DNA from: Streptomyces griseoloalbus
Lineage (GTDB): Bacteria; Actinomycetota; Actinomycetes; Streptomycetales; Streptomycetaceae
Length of the DNA stretch: 64,000 nucleotides
NCBI GenBank assembly: GCA_014650015.1
Contig: BMUD01000012.1
Location: 188,567 to 252,566 of the forward strand
Direction: 5' to 3'
Below, in pieces: positions 42,226 through 50,108 of the stretch (positions are counted from its first letter, which is position 1; every line of letters starts with the position of its first letter). The position numbers were made by a program, and so were the translations under genes. The notes below the pieces were generated by a model. It made no database searches. It was not told where the DNA came from and saw only the letters and a list, made by a program, of their open reading frames with translations.

Positions 42226-43064
42226 GGCCGCACCAGCCCTTCGTAGGCGTCGGGGCGGCGGTCGCGGTAGAAGGCCCACTGCTGCCGCACCTCCTCGACG
42301 AGGCCGAAGTCCAGGTCGCGGACCACGAGCTCCTCCTTGGTGTCGCTGGCGACGTCGCCGACGAACTGTCCGCGCGGGTCGACGAAGTACGAGGTCCCGT
42401 AGAAGTCGTTGTCCCCATACTCCTCCACACCCACGCGGTTGATCGCGGCGACGAAGTATTCGTTCGCGACGGCCGCCGCCGGCTGCTCCAGCCGCCACAG
42501 GTGGGACGAGAGGCCGCGGTGCGTGGCGGACGGGTTGTAGACCAGCTGTGCGCCGTTGATGCCGAGTTGCCGCCAACCCTCCGGGAAGTGGCGGTCATAG
42601 CAGATGTAGACGCCGACCTTGCCGACGGCGGTGTCGAAGACCGGCCAGCCGAGGTTTCCGGGCCGGAAGTAGAACTTCTCCCAGAAGCCCTTGACCTGCG
42701 GGATGTGGTGCTTGCGGTACTTGCCGAGGACGGTGCCGTCGGCGTCGATCACCGCCGCGGTGTTGTAGTAGTAGCCGGACTGCTCGATCTCGAACACCGG
42801 CACGACGATCACCATGCCGGTCTCGCGGGCCAGCGCCTGCATCCGGCGGGTGGTCGGCCCGTCGGGCACGGGTTCGGCCCAGCGGTAGTGCTCGGGGTCC
42901 TGGACCTGACAGAAGTAGGGGGAGTTGAACACCTCCTGGAACCCGATGACCTTCGCCCCCCGACGCGCCGCCTCGCGGGCGTGCTCCTCGTGTTTCGCCA
43001 GCATGGACTCGGTGTCGCCGGTCCAGGTGGCCTGGACCAGAGCGGCACGTACGACGTTGGTCAT
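42222..43064 (-). CDS. nitrilase-family C-N hydrolase, beta-ureidopropionase-like
   Basis: A 280-aa amidohydrolase with the Glu-Lys-Cys triad: glutamate in VIGFQEVFNSPYF, lysine in LGKYRKHHIPQV, cysteine in VGVYICYDRHFPEG. The RKHHIP, CYDRHFPEG and C-terminal FYRDRRPDAYEGL pattern matches bacterial N-carbamoyl-beta-alanine amidohydrolases. It would convert the dihydropyrimidinase product to a beta-amino acid, CO2 and ammonia. It is the first gene of the operon; GGAG lies upstream of the ATG and a strong palindrome 29-58 bp upstream. Confidence 0.92.
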   Translation of the reverse strand: MTNVVRAALVQATWTGDTESMLAKHEEHAREAARRGAKVIGFQEVFNSPYFCQVQDPEHYRWAEPVPDGPTTRRMQALARETGMVIVVPVFEIEQSGYYYNTAAVIDADGTVLGKYRKHHIPQVKGFWEKFYFRPGNLGWPVFDTAVGKVGVYICYDRHFPEGWRQLGINGAQLVYNPSATHRGLSSHLWRLEQPAAAVANEYFVAAINRVGVEEYGDNDFYGTSYFVDPRGQFVGDVASDTKEELVVRDLDFGLVEEVRQQWAFYRDRRPDAYEGLVRP

Positions 43065-43092
43065 GAGCTGCTCCTTCGACGCGACGTCAGCG

Positions 43093-43122
43093 CCTCTACG
43101 CCTGTAGAGACGGGCGTAGAGG
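43093..43122. promoter_or_regulatory. inverted repeat upstream of pyrimidine catabolism operon
   Basis: CCTCTACGCC (43093-43102) and GGCGTAGAGG (43113-43122) are perfect complements separated by 10 nt; nested inside is CTCTAC-GCCT-GTAGAG. It lies 29-58 bp upstream of the first gene of the hydantoin/pyrimidine operon. The three related half-sites suggest cooperative binding of a dimeric repressor or activator. The local pucR is broken, so the regulator may be encoded elsewhere. Confidence 0.65.
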
Positions 43123-43232
43123 GACGAACGTAAGCCTCTCGGACGGCCTTGCCAAGACCATCGTCGCCACGGCCGTGGAGTCGATCGTGTTTGACACCCC
43201 TGTGGGTGAGTCGGGCGTGCCGCCGGGCCCGG

Positions 43233-44705
43233 TCAGGCGGCGAATCCCGCGACGCGCAGGGCGTGCAGCAGATCCCAGTGCCGCTCGTCCGAGACGTCCC
43301 GGGCGGCGGCCAGGAGCAGGGGGACGAGCCGCTGCGGATCCGGTGCGGCGGTGCGGGCCGCGTCCTCGGGGGTGCGCATGCGGACGCAGGCGTCGAGCAG
43401 CGCCCGCACCTCCCGGTGCCGCTCCTCGCCGGTCAGGGCGAGCACGGCCCGTCCGATCTCGTCGACCGGCCGCACCACGCCCTGCCGCAGGATCTGCTCC
43501 GCGTCCTGCGCGCGGCCGGCCGCGGTGAGCGCGTCGGCCGCGGCGACCAGCCGGTCCGCGGGCAGCGAGGCGGCGGCCTCCCACAGCAGGGTCGCCCAGT
43601 CGGCACCCAGCCCGGCCCTGCGCATCTCGTGAGCGAGCAGCGGGAACCGGGCGGCGGGCCAGTGCGCGGCCTCGACCAGCACCGCGTGCGCCTCTCCGCT
43701 GCGCCCTTCGCTCCGCAACCGCGCGAGTGCCCCGACGATCCGCCCGGCCTCCCGCCGGTCCGCCCCGTCGACACCCCGCTCCGTCCGGTCACTCGGGCCC
43801 CGTCGACCACCCCCGTCGCCCTGGCCGCTCCGGTCGCTCCGGGGCGGCTCCTCCCCCGCCGCCCCGGCAGCGCCGGCGAACCGCGCACCGCGCGCGGCGG
43901 GCGCCGCTGCGGGAAGGCTCGGTACGGCCGCGGGGGGCACGGCGACGGGACCGTCCGCCTCCTCCGCCGCCCCGGCGAACCGAGCCCCGCCCCGCCGGCG
44001 CCTGCGCTGCCCGGGGGCGGCGGGCGCGGGCTGCACGGCCCCGGGTGCGGACCCACCGCCCCGCTCGGGTGCGGGCCGGTGACCACCGGGACCGTGTCGC
44101 TCGGGTGAGAGGGTGGCGGGTGCCGTGGGGTGGTTCCCGGGCCGTCCGGACGCAGCCGAGGGGTCGGCCTGCGGCGTCGGCACCCGCGCCGCCTGCCCCT
44201 CGCGTCGGTCGAGGGAGGTCACGCGGGCGGTGATCTCCGCGCACCGGGCCGTGGCGCGCCGGTGGTCGTCGTCGGCCCAGGCGAGGGCAGGACCGAGTGC
44301 GTCGGCCTCCTCGCGGGTGGCGGCGGAGGCCAGCCGGTGGGTCAGCTCCGCCCGGCGCTCCGCCGCGTACCGCTGCTCGCGCAGCATGACGTCGAGCCGG
44401 TCGCGCAGGGCGTCCCGGGCCCCCGGCCGGGCGTCGTACGCGTCCAGGGCGGCCAGGTGCAGGGCGCGGGCCGTCGGGGTCTCGGTCGCGGCGGCGGGAC
44501 CGTACGTTGCGGCGAGGTCCTGGAGCAGGGCCTCCAGCACGTCCCAGGGCGGCGGCTCACGTCCGTCGACGCAGGCCCGCATGCCGTCGGGATCCCGCTG
44601 CCAGAACACCGCGCACCAGCCGGCGGACCGGTCGAGGCGTGCCAGCAGGCCCCGCAGGTAGTCAGTGAACTCCCGGACCGCCACCGGGAGTTGATCCGCT
44701 TCCAT
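43233..44705 (-). CDS. large hypothetical protein with disordered middle
   Basis: A 490-aa protein. Residues 1-170 are helical (LPVAVREFTDYLRGLLARLDRSAGWCAVFW, then EPPPWDVLEALLQDLAA), with a charged coiled segment. The middle ~120-170 residues are low-complexity Ala/Pro/Gly/Arg and contain a repeated GARFAGAA motif. The C-terminal third is an all-helical repeat-like domain (GRIVGALARLRSEGRSGEAHAVLVEAAHWPAARFPLLAHEMRRAGL) resembling helical-repeat proteins. I recall similar streptomycete proteins only as hypothetical. ATG 44705 is chosen because conserved sequence begins there. Confidence 0.7.
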   Translation of the reverse strand: MEADQLPVAVREFTDYLRGLLARLDRSAGWCAVFWQRDPDGMRACVDGREPPPWDVLEALLQDLAATYGPAAATETPTARALHLAALDAYDARPGARDALRDRLDVMLREQRYAAERRAELTHRLASAATREEADALGPALAWADDDHRRATARCAEITARVTSLDRREGQAARVPTPQADPSAASGRPGNHPTAPATLSPERHGPGGHRPAPERGGGSAPGAVQPAPAAPGQRRRRRGGARFAGAAEEADGPVAVPPAAVPSLPAAAPAARGARFAGAAGAAGEEPPRSDRSGQGDGGGRRGPSDRTERGVDGADRREAGRIVGALARLRSEGRSGEAHAVLVEAAHWPAARFPLLAHEMRRAGLGADWATLLWEAAASLPADRLVAAADALTAAGRAQDAEQILRQGVVRPVDEIGRAVLALTGEERHREVRALLDACVRMRTPEDAARTAAPDPQRLVPLLLAAARDVSDERHWDLLHALRVAGFAA

Positions 44706-44816
44706 AGCCAACTCCCACCAGATCCGGAGCACCGGCTCCGTAGGTAACACCCGGCGTGTTACGGCCGCGCTACGGAGAGTTTTCCGGCGGGATGCGGACC
44801 GGGAACCCGCGGCGGC

Positions 44817-45077
44817 TCAGGCTGCGAGCGGCGCACTCGGCGAGCAGCGCCCCACCAGCTCGTCCATCGACAGCCCGAGCGCGCCCGCCAGGGCGGCCAC
44901 GGTGAAGAACGCCGGGGTCGGGGCCCGTCCGGTCTCGATCTTGCGCAGCGTCTCCGCGGAGAGGCCGGCGCTCGCCGCGACCTCGGCCATGCTGCGACTG
45001 CCGCGCGCCTCGCGCAGCAGCCGGCCGAGCCGCTCGCCGCGTTCGCGCTCTTCGGGGGTCAAGGGGGTGCGCACCAT
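44817..45077 (-). CDS. small XRE-family regulator
   Basis: An 86-aa protein that is essentially one helix-turn-helix domain: RLGRLLREARGSRSMAEVAASAGLSAETLRKIETGRAPTPAFFTVAALAGALGLSMDELV. It is divergent from a methionine aminopeptidase gene, with only 35 bp between start codons. A 19-bp near-palindrome fills that gap and overlaps the likely -10 elements of both promoters, so the protein probably represses itself and the aminopeptidase. The -10-like TATTAGT lies so near the ATG that the transcript may be leaderless. Confidence 0.88.
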   Translation of the reverse strand: MVRTPLTPEERERGERLGRLLREARGSRSMAEVAASAGLSAETLRKIETGRAPTPAFFTVAALAGALGLSMDELVGRCSPSAPLAA

Positions 45078-45084
45078 GAGCCCA

Positions 45085-45103
45085 TACTAATACCGGTATA
45101 GTA
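45085..45103. promoter_or_regulatory. shared operator/promoter between XRE and map genes
   Basis: TACTA-a-TACCGGTA-TAGTA is an inverted repeat with one asymmetric base. On the plus strand TATAGTA ends 9 bp before the map GTG; on the minus strand TATTAGT ends close to the XRE ATG. Both would serve as -10 boxes of leaderless promoters. Binding by the XRE protein would block both. Confidence 0.65.
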
Positions 45104-45112
45104 ATTGGCACG

Positions 45113-45886
45113 GTGGAGCTGAAGACCGACACGTCGATCGATGCCATGCACGAGGCGGGCCAGGTCGTCGCGAGCGCGCTGACGGCCGTCCGGAACGCCG
45201 CCGACGTGGGCGTTTCCCTGCTGGAGCTGGACGGGGTGGCGCGGGACGTACTGCGCGCGGCGGGCGCGTCCTCGCCCTTCCTAGGCTATCGCCCCTCCTT
45301 CGCGCCGACGCCGTTCCCCGCCGTGATCTGCGCGTCCGTCAACGACGCGATCGTGCACGGCATCCCGGACACCTACCGGCTGCGCGACGGCGACCTCGTC
45401 TCCATCGACTGCGGCGCCGAACTGGGCGGCTGGGTCGGGGACTCGGCGATCAGTTTCGTCGTGGGCACGCCGCGCCCGGCCGACGTACGGCTGACCGAGA
45501 CGGCCGAGCGGGCCCTCTCGGCAGGGATCGAGGCGGCCGTCGTCGGCAACCGCGTCGGCGACATCGCCCACGCGATCGGGACCGTGTGCCGCGCGGCGGG
45601 CTACGGCATCCCGGACGGCTTCGGGGGGCACGGCATCGGCCGCCGCATGCACGAGGACCCGTCCGTGCCGAACGAGGGCGCGCCGGGCCGGGGCATGCCG
45701 TTGCGGCACGGCATGGCCCTGGCGATCGAGCCGATGCTCACCGGCGACGGCACGGACGGTTTCCACGCGGCGCCGGACGGCTGGACGCTCCGTACGGACG
45801 ACGCGTCCCGCGCGGCCCATGCGGAACACACGGTGGCGATCACCGAGAGCGGACCGCGCGTTCTGACGGCCCGCGAAGCCCCGTGA
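45113..45886 (+). CDS. map: type I methionine aminopeptidase
   Basis: A 257-aa dinuclear metalloprotease removing N-terminal methionine from nascent proteins. Metal-ligand motifs are VSIDCGAELGGWVGDSAISF (two aspartates), GGHGIGRRMHEDPSVPN (histidine), LAIEPMLT and the terminal AAHAEHTVAITESG (glutamates). No N-terminal zinc-finger extension is present. The housekeeping copy normally lies near ribosomal protein genes; this one has its own XRE repressor, so it looks like a conditional second isozyme. It starts at GTG 45113 without a Shine-Dalgarno and with a -10-like box about 10 bp upstream. Confidence 0.9.
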   Translation: MELKTDTSIDAMHEAGQVVASALTAVRNAADVGVSLLELDGVARDVLRAAGASSPFLGYRPSFAPTPFPAVICASVNDAIVHGIPDTYRLRDGDLVSIDCGAELGGWVGDSAISFVVGTPRPADVRLTETAERALSAGIEAAVVGNRVGDIAHAIGTVCRAAGYGIPDGFGGHGIGRRMHEDPSVPNEGAPGRGMPLRHGMALAIEPMLTGDGTDGFHAAPDGWTLRTDDASRAAHAEHTVAITESGPRVLTAREAP

Positions 45887-46101
45887 GCACATCCGTCACT
45901 CGCTCCACCCGCACGCAGTGGAGGGGCGTGGTGCGCACCGGAGAGCCGTGAACGCGCCCCGGCGGCTCCCCTCCGCGCCCTCATCAGGACCGGCGTGCCG
46001 GCTCGACGAGCCGACGACAAAGCCGACGTGACAACGTTTCTTCACACGCACGTCCGAACGATCCGCACACGCCGCCCCGTCGGACAGGACAGAACCGGGC
46101 C

Positions 46102-46125
46102 GGCCGACAAGCGGAATCGTCGGCC
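46102..46125. promoter_or_regulatory. inverted repeat in the 394-bp region upstream of lasso precursor
   Basis: GGCCGAC-N10-GTCGGCC is a perfect 7-bp inverted repeat about 155 bp upstream of the lasso precursor. The surrounding 45887-46280 region has no coding capacity that I can support and presumably holds the cluster promoter, but I cannot place -35 and -10 boxes with confidence. Confidence 0.35.
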
Positions 46126-46280
46126 ATTGGCACATCGTCATACTTTTCCGTTTCTCCTTGCCCTGCTCGGCGGTTCTGCCGCTAGCTGGGTGCCGCACCG
46201 CTCCTCGTCCTGGGCTCCCGATGAGCCACGGGCACGTCGACGAGAGGAGCGGTCCGGGCAATCAGCACGCGAGGAGAGTC

Positions 46281-46391
46281 ATGAAGAAGGCATACGAAGC
46301 ACCGACCCTCGTCCGTCTCGGTAGGTTCCGCAAGGAGACCGGGCTGCTGGGCAAGCACGGCAACGACCGGCTGATCCTGAGCAAGAACTGA
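46281..46391 (+). CDS. lasA: lasso peptide precursor, citrulassin family
   Basis: A 36-aa precursor. Leader residues 1-21 contain the YEAPTLVRLGRF recognition motif (YxxPxLxxxGxF) and end in the penultimate Thr (T20) plus Gly. The predicted 15-residue core is LLGKHGNDRLILSKN: Leu1 would form the isopeptide bond with Asp8, and Arg9 matches the position that is deiminated to citrulline in citrulassins. Known citrulassin A has LLGLAGNDRLVLSKN; here Lys4, His5 and Ile11 differ. GAGGAGA precedes the ATG. Followed by the C, B1 and B2 maturation genes. Confidence 0.93.
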   Translation: MKKAYEAPTLVRLGRFRKETGLLGKHGNDRLILSKN

Positions 46392-46416
46392 CGGACGACG
46401 GTACCGACCCGACGTC

Positions 46417-48270
46417 ATGACACCACTGCACGCAAGTGCGGGGACGGGCCCCGGCGAGGCGCACTTCGCGGTCTTCACCGACCGTGCGGAAGCGGCCGCC
46501 GCGGCCCGCTCCTTCGCCCCGCCCGGCTGCCGGACCGTGAGCCATCCCTCGGGCAGGCCCTGGCTGGTCGGCCAGTGGCGCGACGACGAGGCCGTCACGG
46601 TGCACGCCGGTGACACCGCCCTGGCCGTCATCGGCTGCTGCCCCGTGGCAGCGGACGACCTACGTCACAGGGCCGCCCGGTTGCGCGACCTCGCCGAGGT
46701 CGACGCGCTGGCCCGCTCCCTCCCCGGCAGCTTCCACCTGGTGGCCGCCCTCGACGGGATGATCCGGGTCCAGGGCACGGCCTCCGGCCTCCGGCTGGTC
46801 TTCCACGCGGAGCTCGCCGGCACGCGGGTCGCCGCCACCCGGGCCGACGTACTCGCCGACGCCCTCGGCCTCGACCCCGATCCCGCGGAACTGGCCGTCC
46901 GGCTGCTGTGGCCCGCGCCGTATCCGCTGTACGAGACGTCGCTGTGGCCCGCCGTCACCGCCGTACCCCCGCAGGAGGCGGTGGTCGTCGCCGCCGACGG
47001 GCGCACCGCCCGGCACACCCGCTGGTGGACGCCGCCGGAACCGGTCGTACCGCTGGCCGACGCGGCCGACCCGGTCCGCGCGGCGCTCCAGGAAGCCGTC
47101 GACGCACGGACCCGGCAGGGCGGTGTGGTCAGCTGCGACCTGTCCGGCGGGCTGGACTCCACCTCCGTCTGCTTCCTCGCCGACCGCTCCCCCGCGCACG
47201 TGGTGGCCGCCACCTGGCCGGGACGCGACCCCGCGGACACCGACCTGTACTGGGCCGAGCAGGCGGCCCGGCACCTGCCGGACGTCGAGCACGTGGTCTG
47301 GGACGCCGACGCCTCGCCACTGGTCTACGACGACCTGCTGGGCATCGACGACGTCCTGGACGAACCCACCATCGGCGTCATGGACCGCTCCCGGGCCCTG
47401 CACCACCTGCCGGGACTCGCCGAGCGCGGCAGCCGCGTCCATCTGACCGGCATCGGCGGCGACCACGTGGCCTGGTGCTCCGAGGCGTACTACCACCGGC
47501 TGCTGCGTACCCGCCCGCTGCACGCGCTGCGGCAGCTGCGCGGGTTCCGTGCCCTGTGGCAGTGGCCGCTCGGCGGCACCGTCCGCGCCCTGGCCGACAC
47601 GCGCCCGTACGGGGCGTGGCTCGCCGACGCCGCCGGCCGGCTGCGTGAGCCGACGGCCACGTCCTCCGTCGCCACGGGACTCGGCTGGGGCATGGCGCCC
47701 CGCCTGTTCGACTGGGTCACCGCGGACGCCGAGCAGGTGGCGCGGCGGGCGCTGCTCGACGCCGCCGCGACGGCGACTCCCCTCCATCCCGACCGGGGCA
47801 TGCACGCGGACCTGGAGCAGATCCGCTCCACCACGCGTGTCATCAGACAGTGGGACCACATGGCGGCCCGCGCCGGCCTGCCGATGGCCTCCCCCTTCCT
47901 CGACGACCGCGTCATCGAGGCGTGCCTCGCCGTGCGCCCGGCCGAGCGCGTCACGCCCTTCCGGTACAAGCCGGTGCTGACCACCGCGATGAGCGGGGTC
48001 GTTCCGCAACCGTGCCTGCGCCGTACGACCAAGGCCACGGCCTCCATGGACGCCTCCAACGGCCTGCGCGAGAACCGTGCCGACCTGCTGGCGCTGTGGG
48101 AGGACTCCCGGCTGGAAGGGCTCGGCCTGGTGGACGGGGCCGAGCTGCGCCGTCTCGCCCGGCGGCCCGCCTCCCCCGGTCTGTCCGACGCCATCCTCTA
48201 CTCGACGATCGCCACCGAGGTGTGGCTGCGCGGTCTGTCCCGCAGCCGCAGCAGTACCCGTACCCCGTAG
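46417..48270 (+). CDS. lasC: lasso cyclase (asparagine synthetase-like, protein C)
   Basis: A 617-aa homologue of asparagine synthetase B that adenylates the Asp8 side chain of the core and joins it to the new N-terminus, closing the macrolactam. The PP-loop SCDLSGGLDSTSVCFLAD is at about residue 243, with GVMDRSRALHH and HLTGIGGDHVAWCSEAYY downstream. The N-terminal glutaminase-like half lacks the catalytic Cys2, as expected for lasso cyclases. C-terminal RQWDHMAARAGLPMASPFLDDRVIEACLAV is also diagnostic. It follows the precursor by 25 bp. Confidence 0.94.
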   Translation: MTPLHASAGTGPGEAHFAVFTDRAEAAAAARSFAPPGCRTVSHPSGRPWLVGQWRDDEAVTVHAGDTALAVIGCCPVAADDLRHRAARLRDLAEVDALARSLPGSFHLVAALDGMIRVQGTASGLRLVFHAELAGTRVAATRADVLADALGLDPDPAELAVRLLWPAPYPLYETSLWPAVTAVPPQEAVVVAADGRTARHTRWWTPPEPVVPLADAADPVRAALQEAVDARTRQGGVVSCDLSGGLDSTSVCFLADRSPAHVVAATWPGRDPADTDLYWAEQAARHLPDVEHVVWDADASPLVYDDLLGIDDVLDEPTIGVMDRSRALHHLPGLAERGSRVHLTGIGGDHVAWCSEAYYHRLLRTRPLHALRQLRGFRALWQWPLGGTVRALADTRPYGAWLADAAGRLREPTATSSVATGLGWGMAPRLFDWVTADAEQVARRALLDAAATATPLHPDRGMHADLEQIRSTTRVIRQWDHMAARAGLPMASPFLDDRVIEACLAVRPAERVTPFRYKPVLTTAMSGVVPQPCLRRTTKATASMDASNGLRENRADLLALWEDSRLEGLGLVDGAELRRLARRPASPGLSDAILYSTIATEVWLRGLSRSRSSTRTP

Positions 48271-48318
48271 CCCCGCACGGCCGCGGGGTCCTGCCTCGCG
48301 GCCCAGAAAGGCGATGCC

Positions 48319-48573
48319 ATGCCCCTGCGTTTCGACGCACACGTCTCCACGGCCGAGACCGACTACGGCACCGTGCTGCTGGACGAACGGGCCGGAACCT
48401 ACTGGGAGTTGAATCCGACCGCCACGCTGGTGGTGCGGACGCTGCTGGACGGCGGCGAGGCCGCGGACGCGGCCGCCGCGCTGGTCCGCGCGTTCGACAT
48501 CGAGCGGGCGCAGGCCCTGCGGGACGTCGAGGCACTCGTCGGCGACCTGCGCGAGGCGGGGCTGGCCTCATGA
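48319..48573 (+). CDS. lasB1: lasso RiPP recognition element (PqqD-like, protein B1)
   Basis: An 84-aa PqqD-fold protein that binds the precursor leader and presents it to the protease and cyclase. Segments TDYGTVLLDERAGTYWELNPTATLVVRTLLDGG and LVRAFDIERAQALRDVEALVGDLREAGL form the three-strand wing and helices of the RRE. It is a separate gene, as in actinobacterial lasso clusters, rather than fused to the protease. The stop overlaps the protease ATG (ATGA). Confidence 0.94.
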   Translation: MPLRFDAHVSTAETDYGTVLLDERAGTYWELNPTATLVVRTLLDGGEAADAAAALVRAFDIERAQALRDVEALVGDLREAGLAS

Positions 48574-49007
48574 CGACGCCCAGCGCCCTGGATCGCCCCA
48601 CCGGAGTGCCGCTCGGGCGGCGCATGGCGGCCCGTCTGGTCCTGGTCCCCGCCGTGGTACTGGCCCTCCTGCCGCCGCGCCGCATCCGCGCCGTGCTCCA
48701 CGTGTTGCGGCGCGGCGCGGCCCCGGCCACCGCCGTCCAGGCCCAGGCGGCACGGGACGCCCTGTGCGCGGTCAGCCTGCGCTGCACCGGGCCGAAGGGG
48801 TGCCTGCCGCGTTCCCTGGGTGCCGCGCTGCTGTGCCGGCTCCGGGGGACGTGGCCGACCTGGTGCGCCGGGGTCCGTGTCGTGCCGCCCTTCACCGCCC
48901 ACGCCTGGATCGAGGCGGAGGGCCGCCCGGTCGGCGAGGGCGTCCCGGACGGCTACTTCGCCCGTCTGGTCTCCGTGGAACCGCGCACCCGCCCACCGGC
49001 CCGATGA
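48570..49007 (+). CDS. lasB2: lasso leader peptidase (transglutaminase-like, protein B2)
   Basis: A 145-aa cysteine protease that removes the leader after the Thr-Gly motif. The catalytic cysteine lies in GPKGCLPRSLGAALLCRL and the histidine in PPFTAHAWIEAEGRPVGE. A hydrophobic stretch near the N-terminus (LVLVPAVVLALLPP) is common in this family. ATG 48570 overlaps the B1 stop. Its own stop overlaps the ATG at 49004 of the degraded exporter gene. Confidence 0.93.
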   Translation: MTTPSALDRPTGVPLGRRMAARLVLVPAVVLALLPPRRIRAVLHVLRRGAAPATAVQAQAARDALCAVSLRCTGPKGCLPRSLGAALLCRLRGTWPTWCAGVRVVPPFTAHAWIEAEGRPVGEGVPDGYFARLVSVEPRTRPPAR

Positions 49008-50020
49008 CCGACAGCCCGACACCCCCCGGCCCGGCACACCCCGCCCGGCACACCGGCGACCCGGCGCACGGCGGGGCCCCGATCCCCGGCTCGGCGGACG
49101 GTGTCCCGGCCGGGGCGGCCGGGGAACGGGCCAGACGCAGCCTGCCGGTCGGCGTCAGCGGGGCATTACGGTGGGAGACGAGGTCCTCCTGCGGTCGGGC
49201 GTAGATGTCGCGATCCACACCGAACCCAGAAGGCCCTCACCCTTTCAAGCACCCAGCACGCGTGTCACCAATGTCCCGGGACAGCACACCTAGGGGGAGG
49301 ACCGGTCCACCCGGGCGGCACTGCGCACGCTCAACGGCCCCACCGCCGGGCACCGGCGTGCCATCGCCGTGGCCGTGCTGCTCACCCTCGCGGGCTCCGC
49401 GCTCGGGCCGGCCCAGCCGCTCGTGACCCGGCATGCCGTGGACGCGAGCGGCCGCGGTCAGGCCGTCCGGCCGCTGGGGGGACCGCTCGGCGCGCTGTTC
49501 GTCGCCGAGGCGGTGACCGGCTCGGCGGGGCGCTTCCTGCCGGAGCACATGGGCGAGGGCGTCGTACGACAGCTCCGGCTCGGCCCGGTGGACCGGCCGC
49601 TCCGACTGGGGATGCGCGCATACGACCGCCACCGGGCCGGCGACCTCGTCTCGCGGGTCACCGCCGACACCACCCCGCTGCGCGAGTCGCCTCCCAGGCC
49701 CTGGCCTGGCCGACCGGGAGCACGTCGCCGCCGGGGCGATCGTCCTGATGGCGTGGCTCGACCCGCCGCTGCTGCTTCTCGTGGCGCTGACCGAAGGACG
49801 TCGCCCGGGAATGCGCCCCGCTGGTCGTCACCCACCGCCTGTCCACCGTGCGGCCCCGGTGCCGACCACATCGTCGGCCGGCACCGGGGCCGCACCGTCG
49901 GGCAGGGGCGGCACGTGGAGTTGCCGGCCGCCGGCCCCCTCTCCCGAGAGCCGGCCGCGAGCCAGACGCGGCCGGGCGGCGACCGGTCCGCGAGCCGCGC
50001 CCCGTCGCCTTCCTGAACAT
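49004..50020 (+). pseudogene. degenerate lasso ABC exporter (protein D)
   Basis: Starts as ATGA overlapping the protease gene and reads MTDSPTPPGPAHPARHTGDP, but terminates at 49204. A second stretch encodes part of an exporter membrane domain (VLLTLAGSALGPAQPLVTRHAVDASGRGQ to AYDRHRAGDLVSRVTADTT). After a frameshift comes AGAIVLMAWLDPPLLLLVALT, then an abrupt jump to the end of a nucleotide-binding domain (PLVVTHRLSTVRP, DHIVG, GRTVGQGRHVELPAAGPL). Walker A, signature and Walker B are all missing. Several conserved leucines have become proline. This should be the lasso peptide exporter, now non-functional. Confidence 0.82.
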
Positions 50021-50108
50021 GCCCGCCGATACGGAACGTGTCATCGTGGCATGAGCGAGCCCGGACCGGGTTACCCGGCCCCGGCACGTCGACCCAGCGA
50101 AGGAACGG

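Noticed and set aside
46417-48270. Primary-metabolism asparagine synthetase
   Set aside because: No N-terminal catalytic cysteine and a lasso precursor directly upstream; it is the lasso cyclase.
48319-48573. PQQ biosynthesis protein PqqD
   Set aside because: The fold is PqqD-like, but the gene is fused into a lasso cluster and no other pqq gene exists; it is the RiPP recognition element.
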